NCBI GenBank assembly: GCA_028281925.1 | Contig: JANQIX010000091.1 | Span: forward strand, 28,754 to 92,753 | Origin: Alphaproteobacteria bacterium | GTDB lineage: Bacteria; Pseudomonadota; Alphaproteobacteria; DSM-16000; Inquilinaceae | DNA length: 64,000 bases | Reading direction: 5' to 3' | Shown here: positions 6,875 through 15,914 of the stretch, in pieces | How the letters are laid out: every line of letters begins with the position of its first letter | Numbering within the stretch: the stretch's first letter is position 1 | Position numbers and translations under genes: made by a program | Notes under the pieces: generated by a model | Seen by the model: only the letters and a program-made list of their open reading frames with translations | Database searches by the model: none | Told to the model about the DNA's origin: nothing

Positions 6875-8893
6875 CTAACGCCGACGTGGCGGCCGGCGGC
6901 CTCTGCGTGGCTGCGACGGCTTCGGTGCGGCGCCGCCCGCACGGGCTGCCGCAGCGCGCCGGCGCGATGCCGCGCTGCCGCCAGCATCCGCGGCCGGCCG
7001 TGCCGGCTGCGCGTCCGCGGATTCAGCTTCAGCCTCTTCCTCATCTTCTTCGGATGGCTGCTCGCCCTTGCCGGTGGAGCGCGCCTGTTTGCGCGTGGCC
7101 GAAGGCGGGGCGTGCGGCGTGGTGACCATCCCGCCGCCAATCTTCACGCCCATGCGCCGCATGATCACCCATTGCTGCAGGATCGACAGCGTGTTGTTCC
7201 AGGCCCAATAGATCACTAGACCCGCCGGGAAATTGGCCAACAGGAAGGTGAAGACGATCGGCAGCGCCATGAAGATCTTCTGCTGCAGCGGATCCGTGGG
7301 CGGCGGGTTCAGCTTCTGCTGCAGGAACATCGTGATGCCCATGATCAGGGGCCAGATGCCGATGCTGAGGAACAGTGGCGGATCCCACGGGATCAGCCCG
7401 AACAGATTGAACAGGCTGGTGGGGTCGGGTGCCGAAAGATCCTGGATCCAGCCGAAGAACGGGGCATGGCGCATCTCGATGGTGACGAACAGCACCTTGT
7501 AGAGCGCAAAGAACACCGGGATCTGGATGAGGATCGGCAGGCAGCCCGAAGCGGGGTTAACCTTTTCCCGCTTGTAGAGCCCCATCATCTCCATGTTCAT
7601 CTGCTGGCGGTCTTCCTTGAACCGCTCGCGGATCTTCATCATCTCCGGCTGCAGCGCCTTCATCTTCGACATGGCCTTGTAGGACTTGTTGGCCAGCGGG
7701 AAGAACAAGAGCTTGATGAAGACCGTGAAGATCAGGATGGCGACACCGAAATTGCCGACCAGACCATAGATGAAATCGATCGCATAGAAGAACGGCTTGG
7801 TCAGGAAGTAGAACCAGCCAAAATCGATGGTCAGGTCGAAATTCTCGATATTGTACGTGTCGGCATAGCCGTCGATGATATCCACGACCTTGGCGCCGGC
7901 GAACAGACGCAACGTCACCTCGGCGGTCCCGCCGGGTATGATCGTTTCGGGCGGAGCGGCGAAGGCGGAGATGAAGCGCTCGTCCGAGCCCGACTCGCCG
8001 TACGAGAATTGGGCATCGATCGTCGTTTCCTGGTCGGGAACGAGCGCCACGAGCCAGTATTTATCCGTGAAACCGAGCCAGCCGCCGGTGGTCTGATGGG
8101 CGATCACCCCATCATCGACGATGTCGTCGTAACTGTACTCTTCCAGGGTGCCCTCGAAGACACCGTACGGGCCCTCGTGCAGGATGAAGAAGCCCAAAGT
8201 CTCCGGCTCGCCGAAGCGCAGGATCCGACCATAGGGCCTGAGGTTGACCGTGCTCTCGCTGGAATTCACCACGCGCTGGGTGATCGTGAACATGTAGTCG
8301 GCGTCGACCGCCACATCCATCTCGAAGGTCAGGCCTTCGCCGTTGTCCCAGGTCAAGGTAACCGGCGTCTCCGGCGTCAGGTCAGCCCGCGGATTGGTCA
8401 CCTGCCAAGGCGTTTCCAGATTGGGAACGGCCACTCCCTCGGCCCCCGACCAGCCGAAATCGGTGTAGTAGGGATGCGGTGCCTGGCGCGGGGACAAGAG
8501 CTCGATGAACGGGCTCTCCGGATCGACGGTTTCCTGGTATTCCAAGAGCGTCAGGTCGTCCAGCCGGGCACCGCTCAGCAGCAGCGAGCCGGTGAGCCGG
8601 GGCGTCGCGATCGTGATCCGGTCGGCCGCATCGGCGGAGACGGCTGCCTCCCTGTTGACGGCAGCGCCCGAACCGGCATCACCCGGTATCGTCAGCGGTT
8701 CGCCCGGCAAGCCTTCCACGCCGCCGGGAACTCCAGCGACATCGGCTGTGGCGTCCTCGCCCGTGACCGTTGTCTCAACACCATCCACGACCGCCTGCTC
8801 GTCGGGCGGCGGTGGGGCGAAGAACACCTGGAAGGTGATGAGAATCCCGATCGATAGAACGACCGCCAGAATGAGGTTCTTCTGGTCCTGCAT
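6875..8893 (-). CDS. yidC: membrane protein insertase YidC
   Basis: YidC inserts and folds inner-membrane proteins alone or with SecYEG. The 672-residue protein has an N-terminal transmembrane anchor (MQDQKNLILAVVLSIGILIT), a large periplasmic beta-supersandwich domain (about 60-370), and the conserved five-helix insertase core including YKAMSKMKALQPEM and NPASGCLPILIQIP, with the hydrophilic-groove arginine region. The last 85 or so residues form an acidic stretch then a strongly basic Arg/Ala/Pro tail, longer than in E. coli; such tails bind ribosomes in some bacteria. The start MQDQKN is the family start; a longer reading frame runs back into yidD but is not coding there. Confidence 0.97.
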   Translation of the reverse strand: MQDQKNLILAVVLSIGILITFQVFFAPPPPDEQAVVDGVETTVTGEDATADVAGVPGGVEGLPGEPLTIPGDAGSGAAVNREAAVSADAADRITIATPRLTGSLLLSGARLDDLTLLEYQETVDPESPFIELLSPRQAPHPYYTDFGWSGAEGVAVPNLETPWQVTNPRADLTPETPVTLTWDNGEGLTFEMDVAVDADYMFTITQRVVNSSESTVNLRPYGRILRFGEPETLGFFILHEGPYGVFEGTLEEYSYDDIVDDGVIAHQTTGGWLGFTDKYWLVALVPDQETTIDAQFSYGESGSDERFISAFAAPPETIIPGGTAEVTLRLFAGAKVVDIIDGYADTYNIENFDLTIDFGWFYFLTKPFFYAIDFIYGLVGNFGVAILIFTVFIKLLFFPLANKSYKAMSKMKALQPEMMKIRERFKEDRQQMNMEMMGLYKREKVNPASGCLPILIQIPVFFALYKVLFVTIEMRHAPFFGWIQDLSAPDPTSLFNLFGLIPWDPPLFLSIGIWPLIMGITMFLQQKLNPPPTDPLQQKIFMALPIVFTFLLANFPAGLVIYWAWNNTLSILQQWVIMRRMGVKIGGGMVTTPHAPPSATRKQARSTGKGEQPSEEDEEEAEAESADAQPARPAADAGGSAASRRRAAAARAGGAAPKPSQPRRGRRPPRRR

Positions 8894-8948
8894 ATTGAGG
8901 ACGGGCTCCTGGGAAACGGGTCTGGCCGAAGAATCGCTAGGCTCGGCC

Positions 8949-9185
8949 TCAGCGCTTCGCCTCAGCCGGTGGAACGGGATCGTACCCCTGACCACCCCAC
9001 GGATGGCAGCGTGCGAGGCGACGCAGGGTAATCCAGGCACCACGGCCAGCGCCATGGCGATCGATCGCTTCCAGCGCAAATTCCGAGCATGTCGGGTGAA
9101 ACCGGCATGAGCGGCCGATCAGCGCAGACAGCGAATACCGGTAGGCCAGTATGCACCCCTTCAGCATCGCGGCAATCGGGCGCAT
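8949..9185 (-). CDS. yidD: membrane protein insertion efficiency factor YidD
   Basis: The 78-residue product matches the small YidD family: a membrane-surface amphipathic N terminus, YRYSLSALIGRSCRFHPTCSEFALEAI with the paired cysteines, and the RLARCHPWGGQGYDPVP ending. It assists YidC-dependent insertion at the inner face of the membrane. It sits between rnpA and yidC, its start overlapping the rnpA stop. Confidence 0.95.
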   Translation of the reverse strand: MRPIAAMLKGCILAYRYSLSALIGRSCRFHPTCSEFALEAIDRHGAGRGAWITLRRLARCHPWGGQGYDPVPPAEAKR

Positions 9186-9619
9186 CAGCCCGGCCTCGAA
9201 ACGCGCTTCAGCGCGCGCAGAAGATCCTGCCGCAGGTCTGCGAAGGGCCGATGGATGGTCTCCCGTCGGGCGATCAGAACATAGTCATGCCCATCGCACC
9301 CATGTGCGGGCAAGATTTCCGCTGCCAGGGCACGCAGACGCCGCTTGGTACGGTTGCGCTCCACGGCGCCGCCGACCTTCCGGCTTGCCGTAAATCCGAC
9401 GCGCATGGCAGCCGACGTCGGCGCGCGCCCGCCTGTCGGTGACTGGGATGGGGCCGCGTCCCGCTGCCACGCCTGCAACACCAATCCGGGCGTTGCCGCG
9501 CGGCGGCCCCGCGACGCCACCGCAAGAAACTCCGCCCGGCGCGTCAGACGCAGCAAACCACGGCGCCCAGGTGGACGCCCCGGCACTTCGACTTGGGCAA
9601 GCCGGTCCATCAGTGGCAC
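9185..9619 (-). CDS. rnpA: ribonuclease P protein component
   Basis: This small basic protein binds the RNase P RNA and pre-tRNA leader to help 5' maturation of tRNAs. The diagnostic RNR box is present as GGAVERNRTKRRLRAL (near residue 90), preceded by MRVGFTASRKVG. At 144 residues it is slightly long, with an extra Arg/Gln-rich insert between the first strand and the RNR box. An internal ATG three codons in (9610) is an alternative start. It overlaps yidD and follows rpmH by seven bases. Confidence 0.96.
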   Translation of the reverse strand: MPLMDRLAQVEVPGRPPGRRGLLRLTRRAEFLAVASRGRRAATPGLVLQAWQRDAAPSQSPTGGRAPTSAAMRVGFTASRKVGGAVERNRTKRRLRALAAEILPAHGCDGHDYVLIARRETIHRPFADLRQDLLRALKRVSRPG

Positions 9620-9626
9620 CCGCCGA

Positions 9627-9761
9627 TCAGGCGCTCAGTCGCTTCCGACCTTTCGCGCGACGGCTGGCCAGCACGCGCCGGCCGGCTACGGTGGACATGC
9701 GGGCGCGGAAGCCATGGCGGCGTTTGCGCACGAGCTTGCTGGGCTGATAAGTGCGCTTCAC
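9627..9761 (-). CDS. rpmH: 50S ribosomal protein L34
   Basis: This 44-residue protein uses a GTG start and reads MKRTYQPSKLVRKRRHGF through RVLASRRAKGRKRLSA, the nearly invariant L34 sequence and exact family length. GGAGAG precedes the start by four bases. It heads the rpmH-rnpA-yidD-yidC-engB-argB operon and has its own promoter about 50 bases upstream. Confidence 0.97.
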   Translation of the reverse strand: MKRTYQPSKLVRKRRHGFRARMSTVAGRRVLASRRAKGRKRLSA

Positions 9762-9809
9762 GACACTCTCCGCTCGTATTAGTTGCTATCCTGGATCACA
9801 AAGTGCAGG

Positions 9810-9839
9810 TCTATAGGCGCTTCGCCCACGGGGTGTCAA
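9810..9839 (-). promoter_or_regulatory. sigma-70 promoter for the rpmH operon
   Basis: On the minus strand TTGACA (9834-9839) and TATAGA (9810-9815) are separated by 18 bases. The initiation point would be close to 9800, about 40 bases before the GTG start of rpmH. Confidence 0.65.
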
Positions 9840-9894
9840 CGGCTGGAGCCGATTGCGGCAGGTCGCGGCCGGCAATTGTGCGCCGCTGACACGG

Positions 9895-10797
9895 TTACCG
9901 ACGGAAGAGGACTCGGCTGCCGCTGTTGCCGCGGCCCGGCTGTCGGCTGGTGCACTCGGCCGTGCCATTGGGCACGCGCCGGCAGTCGATCACGCGCCGG
10001 AAGATGCGGAACTGGTTCTCGCACATCACGTCCGACCGGTCGTTTATCAAAAGCCGGCGGCCGGAGAAATCCGCCTGCACCGGCGCGCTGCACGTGACGC
10101 CATTGTCGAACACCATGGTCTGGCGACCGCCGCCATTGGGCTCGAAGCACATGGTCCAGGCCCGCACGCCCGTGACCCGGCCGGTATCGATGTCCTGCAG
10201 CCTGTAGTCGGAGATCAGGTTCCAGCAACCTTCCAGGAAGGAGACGTCCTGATCATTCCACGCCTGTTCCGGGATGTCCGGTGGTGGCTCGGGCTCCGGC
10301 GGCGGTGGCGGCGGCTCCGGGCGCGGCGGCGGGGGCGGCCGCCGATCGGGCAGCGGCGCCTCGGGGGCCGGTGGGGGCGGTGGCTCTTCCGGCGTCGGCT
10401 CGGGCGGCGGTTCCGGCTCAGGCTCGGGCTCGGGTTCAAGAAGCGGCTCTGGGGGTGGTGGTGGCGCCTCCGCCACCTGAACGGGCGGCTCGGCCCGCGG
10501 CGGCGCCGGACAGTCCGGCGCCGCGGCCAAATGCAGCCGCAACTCTTCGAGCCGCCGTTGTAAGGCCGCTTCGCGCGCCCGTTCCGCATCCAGCCTGGAG
10601 GCACCGGGCGACGCAGCGATCGCCGGCGCGGGACAAAACGTCACAAGCGGCCTTGCGCCCCAGGGCAAGCCAATGCCGCAGGCGGCCGTGACTGCCAGTC
10701 CGACGGCCCCGAGGACGAGCGCGAGACCTGTCCAGAGGCCCAAGACGGCTAAGCGCAGATCTCGTTTTGGCTGGTTGCTGGTCTCGTCGCGGCTCAA
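9895..10797 (-). CDS. proline-rich membrane-anchored protein with Cys-containing C-terminal domain
   Basis: This 300-residue protein has a single N-terminal transmembrane helix (about residues 16-40, LAVLGLWTGLALVLGAVGLA), a short helical arm with many Arg/Leu (about 65-90), then roughly 80 residues of Pro/Glu low-complexity sequence (PEP-type repeats), and a C-terminal globular domain (about 180-300) beginning FLEGCWNL and holding five cysteines (C-W, M-C-F-E, T-C-S, M-C-E-N, D-C-R-R). The domain resembles those found after Pro-rich linkers in VWA/SrfA-neighbour proteins, but I cannot name a family. A periplasmic linker across the cell wall is a reasonable guess. The gene lies downstream of the Sel1 protein. 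Confidence 0.75.
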   Translation of the reverse strand: MSRDETSNQPKRDLRLAVLGLWTGLALVLGAVGLAVTAACGIGLPWGARPLVTFCPAPAIAASPGASRLDAERAREAALQRRLEELRLHLAAAPDCPAPPRAEPPVQVAEAPPPPPEPLLEPEPEPEPEPPPEPTPEEPPPPPAPEAPLPDRRPPPPPRPEPPPPPPEPEPPPDIPEQAWNDQDVSFLEGCWNLISDYRLQDIDTGRVTGVRAWTMCFEPNGGGRQTMVFDNGVTCSAPVQADFSGRRLLINDRSDVMCENQFRIFRRVIDCRRVPNGTAECTSRQPGRGNSGSRVLFRR

Positions 10798-10858
10798 CGC
10801 TGCACCGGCTGACCGACAGCCGGTGGCGCCCTCTACCCTCTCGGCGCCCGGCTATCGC

Positions 10859-13027
10859 CTATCCCGTTTCATCACCTGTCGGTGCTGCGCGTAGCGCATC
10901 AAGGAGGCTGAAAGATGGCTCGCCCGAGATGGAAAGATTGTTGTCCTGTTCGAACGCCTCGATCGCACCGCGGGTCGCCGGTCCCATCACGCCGTCGGCC
11001 GGGCCAGGGTCATATCCCTGCTCGGCAAGGAGCACCTGGATCTGGCGGATCTCTTCGGCCGTGACGGCGAGATCCTGTGCGGTTCCCGGCGTGGCCGGCT
11101 CCGGCGTCGTCTCCGGTATCGGCACGTCGACCGCTTCGGGGATGCCGCCCTCGCCGATCGCCGGGGAGATTCGGGCAAGGGCTTCGACGGCCTGCGCGTC
11201 GCCCGCCTCTGCGGCGACGCGATACCAGCCGGCCGCAGCGGTCAGATCGGGCGCGCCATCCAACCCCTCTTCGAACAGCCGGCCGAGATGGAATGCCCCG
11301 CGGGGATTGCCTTGCGCGCTCGCGGCCTGGAACCATGTCGCCGCCTGCACCAGGTCGCGGTCGGTACCGTTGCCGAGCATATAGGCCAAGCCGACAGCGT
11401 TCTCGGCATCCGGGTGGCCGGCATTCGCGGCCTCCAGAAACATCTCGAACGCCGCTTCGCTGTCCTGGCCCACACCAAGGCCACGCTCCGTCAGCACGCC
11501 CAGATTGTAGCGGGCGTTGACAATGCCGGCGTCGGCGGACCGCGCATACCAGAAAGCGGCGCGTTCGAAGTTCTGCGGGATCGTAGTGCCGATTGCATAG
11601 GACGTGGCCAGGTCATGCTGCGCCTCGGGATTGCCCTCCAGCGCAAGGGCCGCGACCTGCCGCAGATCGTCGGGTGCATTGTCGGGCAGCGGTGCCAGAT
11701 CACTGAGTTCGACCGTCTCGACCTCCGTGACGGGCAGCGACGCGACCTCAGGTCCCGGATCGCTGGACAGTTCCGGCGCGGCCGATTCGGTGCTGCCGGG
11801 CTCGTCCGCCGCCGATTCCGCGGCACCATCTTCCACCGCGTCGGCCTCTCCCTCTTCGGCCGTCGCCTCAGTCGTTGGCCCTGCGGCCGCGCCGTCCTCG
11901 ACGTCCGCCTCTTCCCCGCCGGTCGCCTCAACGCCTTCGGCGGTCTCCGCTTCGGGTTCGCTGCCGTCAGCCGTGAGGGCTTCAGGGTCGTCCTGCGAGG
12001 TCTCGCCAGGAACAGGACCCATTTCAACCGAAGGGTCGCCAACCGCCTCATTGCTGGCAACGCCGTCGGCGACCGATGCCGTCTGCGCAGGCTCCCCTTC
12101 GGTTCCGGTCACCTCGTCCGCAACGCCGGCGGCCTCTTCGGGTGCTGCGTCGGCCGCATCGTCGTCCTGTAACGGCGATTGGCCCGGCACAGGGATCGTC
12201 TCATCCGGTTCCTGGTCCGCCAAGCTGGAGTCTGTCGTCTGATCGTCCGGGGTTTCCTGCGCGTCGTTCAGAACCATGTAGGCGCCGCCGACAACGACGG
12301 CGGTGGCAATCACCGCCCAGAAAGCCACTCGCCCTGCGCTGCGACCGCGGCGGCGCCGGCTCGGCGCAGTGGCGTTGAGCGGCCCTTGGGCCGCAAAGGT
12401 CGGTGTGGCCTCGGGGGCCGCCTCCTGCTCGACGCCGTCCTGATCGCCTGATGGCAGGGCTGCATCCGCGTCGGCCACGTCCAGAGGTTCCGGCGCTCTT
12501 TCGGCGAAACGGTCGGCAATCCGGCTGTGACGTTCCTCGGCGATGCGTTCTTCGGGATCCTGCTCGGGCGCGGAGGATCCAGGCAAGGGCGGCGGCGGAG
12601 CGAAGGATGATACCGAAGGCTCGGCGTCGACCGGACCCGTCACCAGGGAGGGTGCGTCCGGCTCGGGCTCCATGGTGCCGGTATCGGCAACCGGATCAAC
12701 GGTTTCCGGCGTATCAGCAGGCGTGTCGGCGACCACGCGGAGCTCAGCGGGCGCCGCGCTTTCGTCATCCGTTGCAGGCAGCGTCGGCGTTTCGGCTTCG
12801 GCGTCCACGGCAGGCGCCGCCGCGGCCGGAGCCAGACGCGGAGTCTCGGGCTCGGAAAGGCTCGATTCGGCCATGCTTGTGAGCCGGTCGACCTTCTCTT
12901 CGACCCGCTCCAATCGCCGCACCATGCTCTGCAGCGCGTTGCGGATTTCGGCGGCAGTGACCTGACGTTCCTGCGGCGGCACCACCCGGGCAACCTGAGC
13001 AGGGCGTTTCGGTTGCTGGTTGCTCAT
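10859..13027 (-). CDS. Sel1-repeat and peptidoglycan-binding protein
   Basis: This 722-residue protein has a coiled cytoplasmic start (VRRLERVEEKVDRL, about 36-50), an acidic disordered region, one transmembrane helix (about 234-253), a second long acidic Ala/Glu/Asp-rich linker, four Sel1-like TPR repeats (about 465-620; for example ARYNLGVLTERGLGVGQDSE), and a C-terminal peptidoglycan_binding_1 domain (about 655-712, LLAEQGYDPGPADGVMGPAT). This architecture resembles alphaproteobacterial periplasmic proteins such as PodJ or polar scaffold/SPOR-like factors that connect the membrane to the cell wall. Specific function is not assignable. Its stop is 62 bases upstream of the proline-rich gene. 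Confidence 0.85.
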   Translation of the reverse strand: MSNQQPKRPAQVARVVPPQERQVTAAEIRNALQSMVRRLERVEEKVDRLTSMAESSLSEPETPRLAPAAAAPAVDAEAETPTLPATDDESAAPAELRVVADTPADTPETVDPVADTGTMEPEPDAPSLVTGPVDAEPSVSSFAPPPPLPGSSAPEQDPEERIAEERHSRIADRFAERAPEPLDVADADAALPSGDQDGVEQEAAPEATPTFAAQGPLNATAPSRRRRGRSAGRVAFWAVIATAVVVGGAYMVLNDAQETPDDQTTDSSLADQEPDETIPVPGQSPLQDDDAADAAPEEAAGVADEVTGTEGEPAQTASVADGVASNEAVGDPSVEMGPVPGETSQDDPEALTADGSEPEAETAEGVEATGGEEADVEDGAAAGPTTEATAEEGEADAVEDGAAESAADEPGSTESAAPELSSDPGPEVASLPVTEVETVELSDLAPLPDNAPDDLRQVAALALEGNPEAQHDLATSYAIGTTIPQNFERAAFWYARSADAGIVNARYNLGVLTERGLGVGQDSEAAFEMFLEAANAGHPDAENAVGLAYMLGNGTDRDLVQAATWFQAASAQGNPRGAFHLGRLFEEGLDGAPDLTAAAGWYRVAAEAGDAQAVEALARISPAIGEGGIPEAVDVPIPETTPEPATPGTAQDLAVTAEEIRQIQVLLAEQGYDPGPADGVMGPATRGAIEAFEQDNNLSISGEPSFSLLDALRAAPTGDETG

Positions 13028-13145
13028 GCCACAGTTCCTCCGAACGTCCGCAGCGGCTCAACGCATCCGCAGGCCAATCTGGCACAAATATCAGGGCTTT
13101 TAGTCATTGTTCGTAAGCGCTGCAACAAGATATGCCGGGCTCGAC

Positions 13146-13174
13146 TTGCGACTGCGGGGTAAACGGGCTAGTGT
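13146..13174 (+). promoter_or_regulatory. possible promoter for tRNA-Gln
   Basis: TTGCGA (13146-13151) and TAGTGT (13169-13174) are spaced 17 bases apart and end 24 bases before the tRNA. The -10 match is weak. Confidence 0.35.
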
Positions 13175-13198
13175 CCGCCTCCCTTTCAGCCGGTCCAT

Positions 13199-13273
13199 TG
13201 GGGCGTAGCCAAGCGGTAAGGCAGCGGTTTTTGGTACCGCCATGCGCAGGTTCGAATCCTGCCGCCCCAACCA
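13199..13273 (+). tRNA. tRNA-Gln (anticodon TTG)
   Basis: The acceptor stem TGGGGCG pairs with CGCCCCA, with discriminator A and encoded CCA at 13271-13273. The anticodon stem GCGGT/ACCGC encloses TTTTGGT, giving anticodon TTG for CAA glutamine codons. The T arm GCAGGTTCGAATCCTGC is canonical. Length is 75 bases. Confidence 0.97.
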
Positions 13274-13338
13274 GCAGCCGGACTTGCATCCGCCGTCCCT
13301 GTCGCCCGGCATGCCCCGGAGTTTCATTACACTGCGAC

Positions 13339-14958
13339 CTATCGCCGATGGCGCCGCATTCGCCGGACGATGGTGTTGAGAACTTGGTCGGCGTCGACTT
13401 CGCGCACCCAGGCTCGGGCATACGATGCTGCACCGCTTTGCGGACGATGGTCGTGCGGCAGGTCGTCGAAGAACAGCCGCAACGGCACGGAGACCGCCTG
13501 ACCGACGGCAATCGCCTCGCGGTCCCGCAGCGACGGCAGCGAGTCGACCAGCCCGAGGCCTGACTCCGTCAGGGTGGCGCGCACGAAATCCTGGTCGCGC
13601 TGGTTGGAGAGCCGTAATGCCAGGATGGTGTTGCACTGCGCCAGCATACCGGCCGCCAGCTCCGACGGGCGCTGGCTGACCAGGCACAGCGACACACCGT
13701 ACTTGCGTCCCTCTTTGGCGATCCGGCCGACGGCCTGCTTGGTGCTGGCGAAGCCGAACTCGTCGCTTAGCGGCGCATAGCGGTGGGCTTCCTCACAGAC
13801 CAGCAGCACGGGCACCTGCTGGTCGCTCGACTGCGCGAAGTCGAACGTCATCCGGCAGATCAGCGAGACGACGACGTTCAAGATCTCTGACGGGACACCG
13901 GAAAGATCGACGATGGTGATCGGCTTGCCGCCGGTGGGAACGCGGTAGAGCGTGCCCAGGATCGACGCGAAATTGTCGCGCACCGTAATGCCGGGGAACA
14001 TGAAGGAATAGCGCCGGTCGTTGGACAGGGCGGAAAGCCTGGCCTTCAGCCTCAGATACGGCTCGCTGTCCGATGGGCGCTGCAACCGGCCCATCTTCTC
14101 GTTCAGGATGCGAGTCAAGTCCGACAGCCGGTAAGGTACGGGCGTATCGATGGTCACCCAGTCGACCGATTCGATCCCCGATGCGAAGGCACGTTTTGCG
14201 TCCAAGATGGCGTCCGACAGGATCGCGGCCTCAGCCTCCGGCTGGCCGCCGCGGTTGCTGACCATGATCTCCCGCATTTCCTCGAAGTTGAGGAGCCAGT
14301 AAGGGAGATCCAGATTGTCCTGGGTCAGCACTTCGGCCATGTCACCGAAGGCCCGGGCATACTCGTTGTGCAAGTCGATGATCAAAACGTGGCCGGAAGC
14401 GATCTGCGTCAGAATGCGCCGCAGAACGAGGGCGACGACACAGGACTTGCCGGTGCCCGTGGACCCGAGCACGGCGAAATGCCGGCTCAAGAGGTCGTCG
14501 ACCGAAAGGTAGGCGGGAACGTTGCGGTCTTTGTGAACCGTGCCGATGGGAACGCAAGTAATGCTGGGCCGCGCGTAGACGGTGCGCAGGTCTTCCGCAT
14601 TAGTGGCAAGGACGGGGTTGCCAAGACCCGGATAGATCGACACACCTCGCATGAATGGGGACGTTTCGCCCGAGGCGCTGGTCACGACCTCGCCCAGCAG
14701 TTCCACCTCGATGATCTTCATCTCGGCTTCGCCGGGCTCCATGGCGGGGATCGGGATGTTGAGGCCGGTGACGAGACCGTAAACCGTGGAGTCCGGCGAT
14801 CGCATGCGCACCACCGAGCCGATCTGCGGCGGGTGCAGGCCGGTCTGCCGCTCGTCTTCCAGAACGACGATGACCTGCGATCCGGCGATCGAGACGATGC
14901 GCCCGATGACGAGGTCTCCATCGTCCATGCCTGCCGGCGTCGCTGGTTCTAGCACCAT
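13339..14958 (-). CDS. HerA-like ATP-binding protein (DUF87)
   Basis: This 539-residue protein belongs to the HerA/FtsK superfamily of hexameric translocases. An N-terminal HAS-barrel region (about 15-100) precedes Walker A GSTGTGKS (165-172), Walker B LLVCEEAHRY, a sensor SQRP (LCLVSQRPSEL) and the C-terminal arginine-containing LRLSNQRDQDF. HerA pairs with NurA nuclease in archaea; bacterial homologues occur in defence islands or alone, and no NurA or SIR2-type partner is visible here, so DNA translocation or pumping with unknown purpose is the best statement. AGGAAGGGGAC right before the ATG supports this start. It lies 14 bases downstream of the histidine-kinase stop. Confidence 0.88.
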   Translation of the reverse strand: MVLEPATPAGMDDGDLVIGRIVSIAGSQVIVVLEDERQTGLHPPQIGSVVRMRSPDSTVYGLVTGLNIPIPAMEPGEAEMKIIEVELLGEVVTSASGETSPFMRGVSIYPGLGNPVLATNAEDLRTVYARPSITCVPIGTVHKDRNVPAYLSVDDLLSRHFAVLGSTGTGKSCVVALVLRRILTQIASGHVLIIDLHNEYARAFGDMAEVLTQDNLDLPYWLLNFEEMREIMVSNRGGQPEAEAAILSDAILDAKRAFASGIESVDWVTIDTPVPYRLSDLTRILNEKMGRLQRPSDSEPYLRLKARLSALSNDRRYSFMFPGITVRDNFASILGTLYRVPTGGKPITIVDLSGVPSEILNVVVSLICRMTFDFAQSSDQQVPVLLVCEEAHRYAPLSDEFGFASTKQAVGRIAKEGRKYGVSLCLVSQRPSELAAGMLAQCNTILALRLSNQRDQDFVRATLTESGLGLVDSLPSLRDREAIAVGQAVSVPLRLFFDDLPHDHRPQSGAASYARAWVREVDADQVLNTIVRRMRRHRR

Positions 14959-14972
14959 GTCCCCTTCCTGCC

Positions 14973-15914
14973 CTATGCCGCCGAAGGCTGACCGTCGGCG
15001 TCGGTCTCTTTCTCCTGCGGCAGTAGGCGATTGGCCGGCAAGCGGATCTTGACCCGGGTGCCTATGCCGACCTCACTGTCCAGTTCGAGGCTGCCGCCGT
15101 GCTGCTCCACCAGGGCCAGGCTAATGGGAAGCCCGAGGCCGGCGCCGCCGTGACGTCGGCTTAGGCCATGATCCGCCTGGCCGAACGGCAGCATGATCCT
15201 GCTCATGTTCTGCGGTGCGATGCCGACCCCCGTATCGGCGACGTCGATCGCTAATTGTCCCTTCGGCGTCACGAACGCCTCGATCAGGATCTTGCCGCCT
15301 GGTGCGGTGAATTTGATCGCATTGGAGAGCAAGTTCACCATCACCTGTCGCAGCTTCGTGCCGTCCGCCCGAAGGGGCGGCAGGTCGCTCGACAGGTGCT
15401 TTTCAACGGTCTGTGACTTGTGCTGGAACGCTTGGCGGACCATCGACAAGCTTTCGTCGACGCATTCGTCAAGACGAACCTCGCCTTCCCTGAGGTCGAT
15501 CTGCCCCGCGGTGATCCGCGCATACTCCAGAACGTCGGAGACGACGGCCGATAGATGCTTGCCGGAATTATGGATGTCTCGCAGATACTCTCGATGGGAG
15601 TCCAGCAGCGACTCGTCGCCCAGGCTGGCCAGCATCATCTCCGAAAAGCCGATGATGGCATTCAGCGGCGTTCTGAGCTCATGGCTCATGCTTGCCAGGA
15701 ATACCGTCTTTGCCTGGTTGGCCGCCTCGGCGCTGAGCATGGACAGCCGTGCCGCCTCGGCCGCTTTTTCCGCCCGCATGTTGGCTGCCATCAACGCAAG
15801 TTCGTGATTGCGCCAACCCAACAACGTTCCGAGCTGCTGCGAATACTGATGAAGCAGCGTCCCTTGCCGGCCCTGGCCAGGCGGTCGGAATGATCGGCGG
15901 CGAGCGGTTGCCAT
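14973..15914 (-). CDS. sensor histidine kinase without sensory domain
   Basis: The 313-residue protein is a soluble HisKA-HATPase kinase. A helical N terminus (about 20-65) leads into the H box SMSHELRTPLNAIIGFSE, followed by the N box NLLSNAIKFT, the G1 box VADTGVGIA and the G2 box GGAGLGLPIS. No transmembrane helix, PAS or receiver domain is present, so the input must come from a partner or from the coiled N terminus. It resembles the Caulobacter PleC/DivJ-like catalytic core. No response regulator is adjacent. Two copies of GGACCGTTCTGGA lie just upstream. Confidence 0.9.
   Translation of the reverse strand: MATARRRSFRPPGQGRQGTLLHQYSQQLGTLLGWRNHELALMAANMRAEKAAEAARLSMLSAEAANQAKTVFLASMSHELRTPLNAIIGFSEMMLASLGDESLLDSHREYLRDIHNSGKHLSAVVSDVLEYARITAGQIDLREGEVRLDECVDESLSMVRQAFQHKSQTVEKHLSSDLPPLRADGTKLRQVMVNLLSNAIKFTAPGGKILIEAFVTPKGQLAIDVADTGVGIAPQNMSRIMLPFGQADHGLSRRHGGAGLGLPISLALVEQHGGSLELDSEVGIGTRVKIRLPANRLLPQEKETDADGQPSAA

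Noticed and set aside
9895..10797. Collagen-like or cell-wall PEP repeat surface protein
   Set aside because: The Pro/Glu-rich part is a linker of about 80 residues between a membrane helix and a Cys-rich domain, not a full-length repeat protein, and there is no sorting signal.
13339..14958. HerA-containing defence system
   Set aside because: HerA-like ATPases occur in defence islands, but no SIR2, nuclease, DUF4297 or NurA partner is adjacent here.
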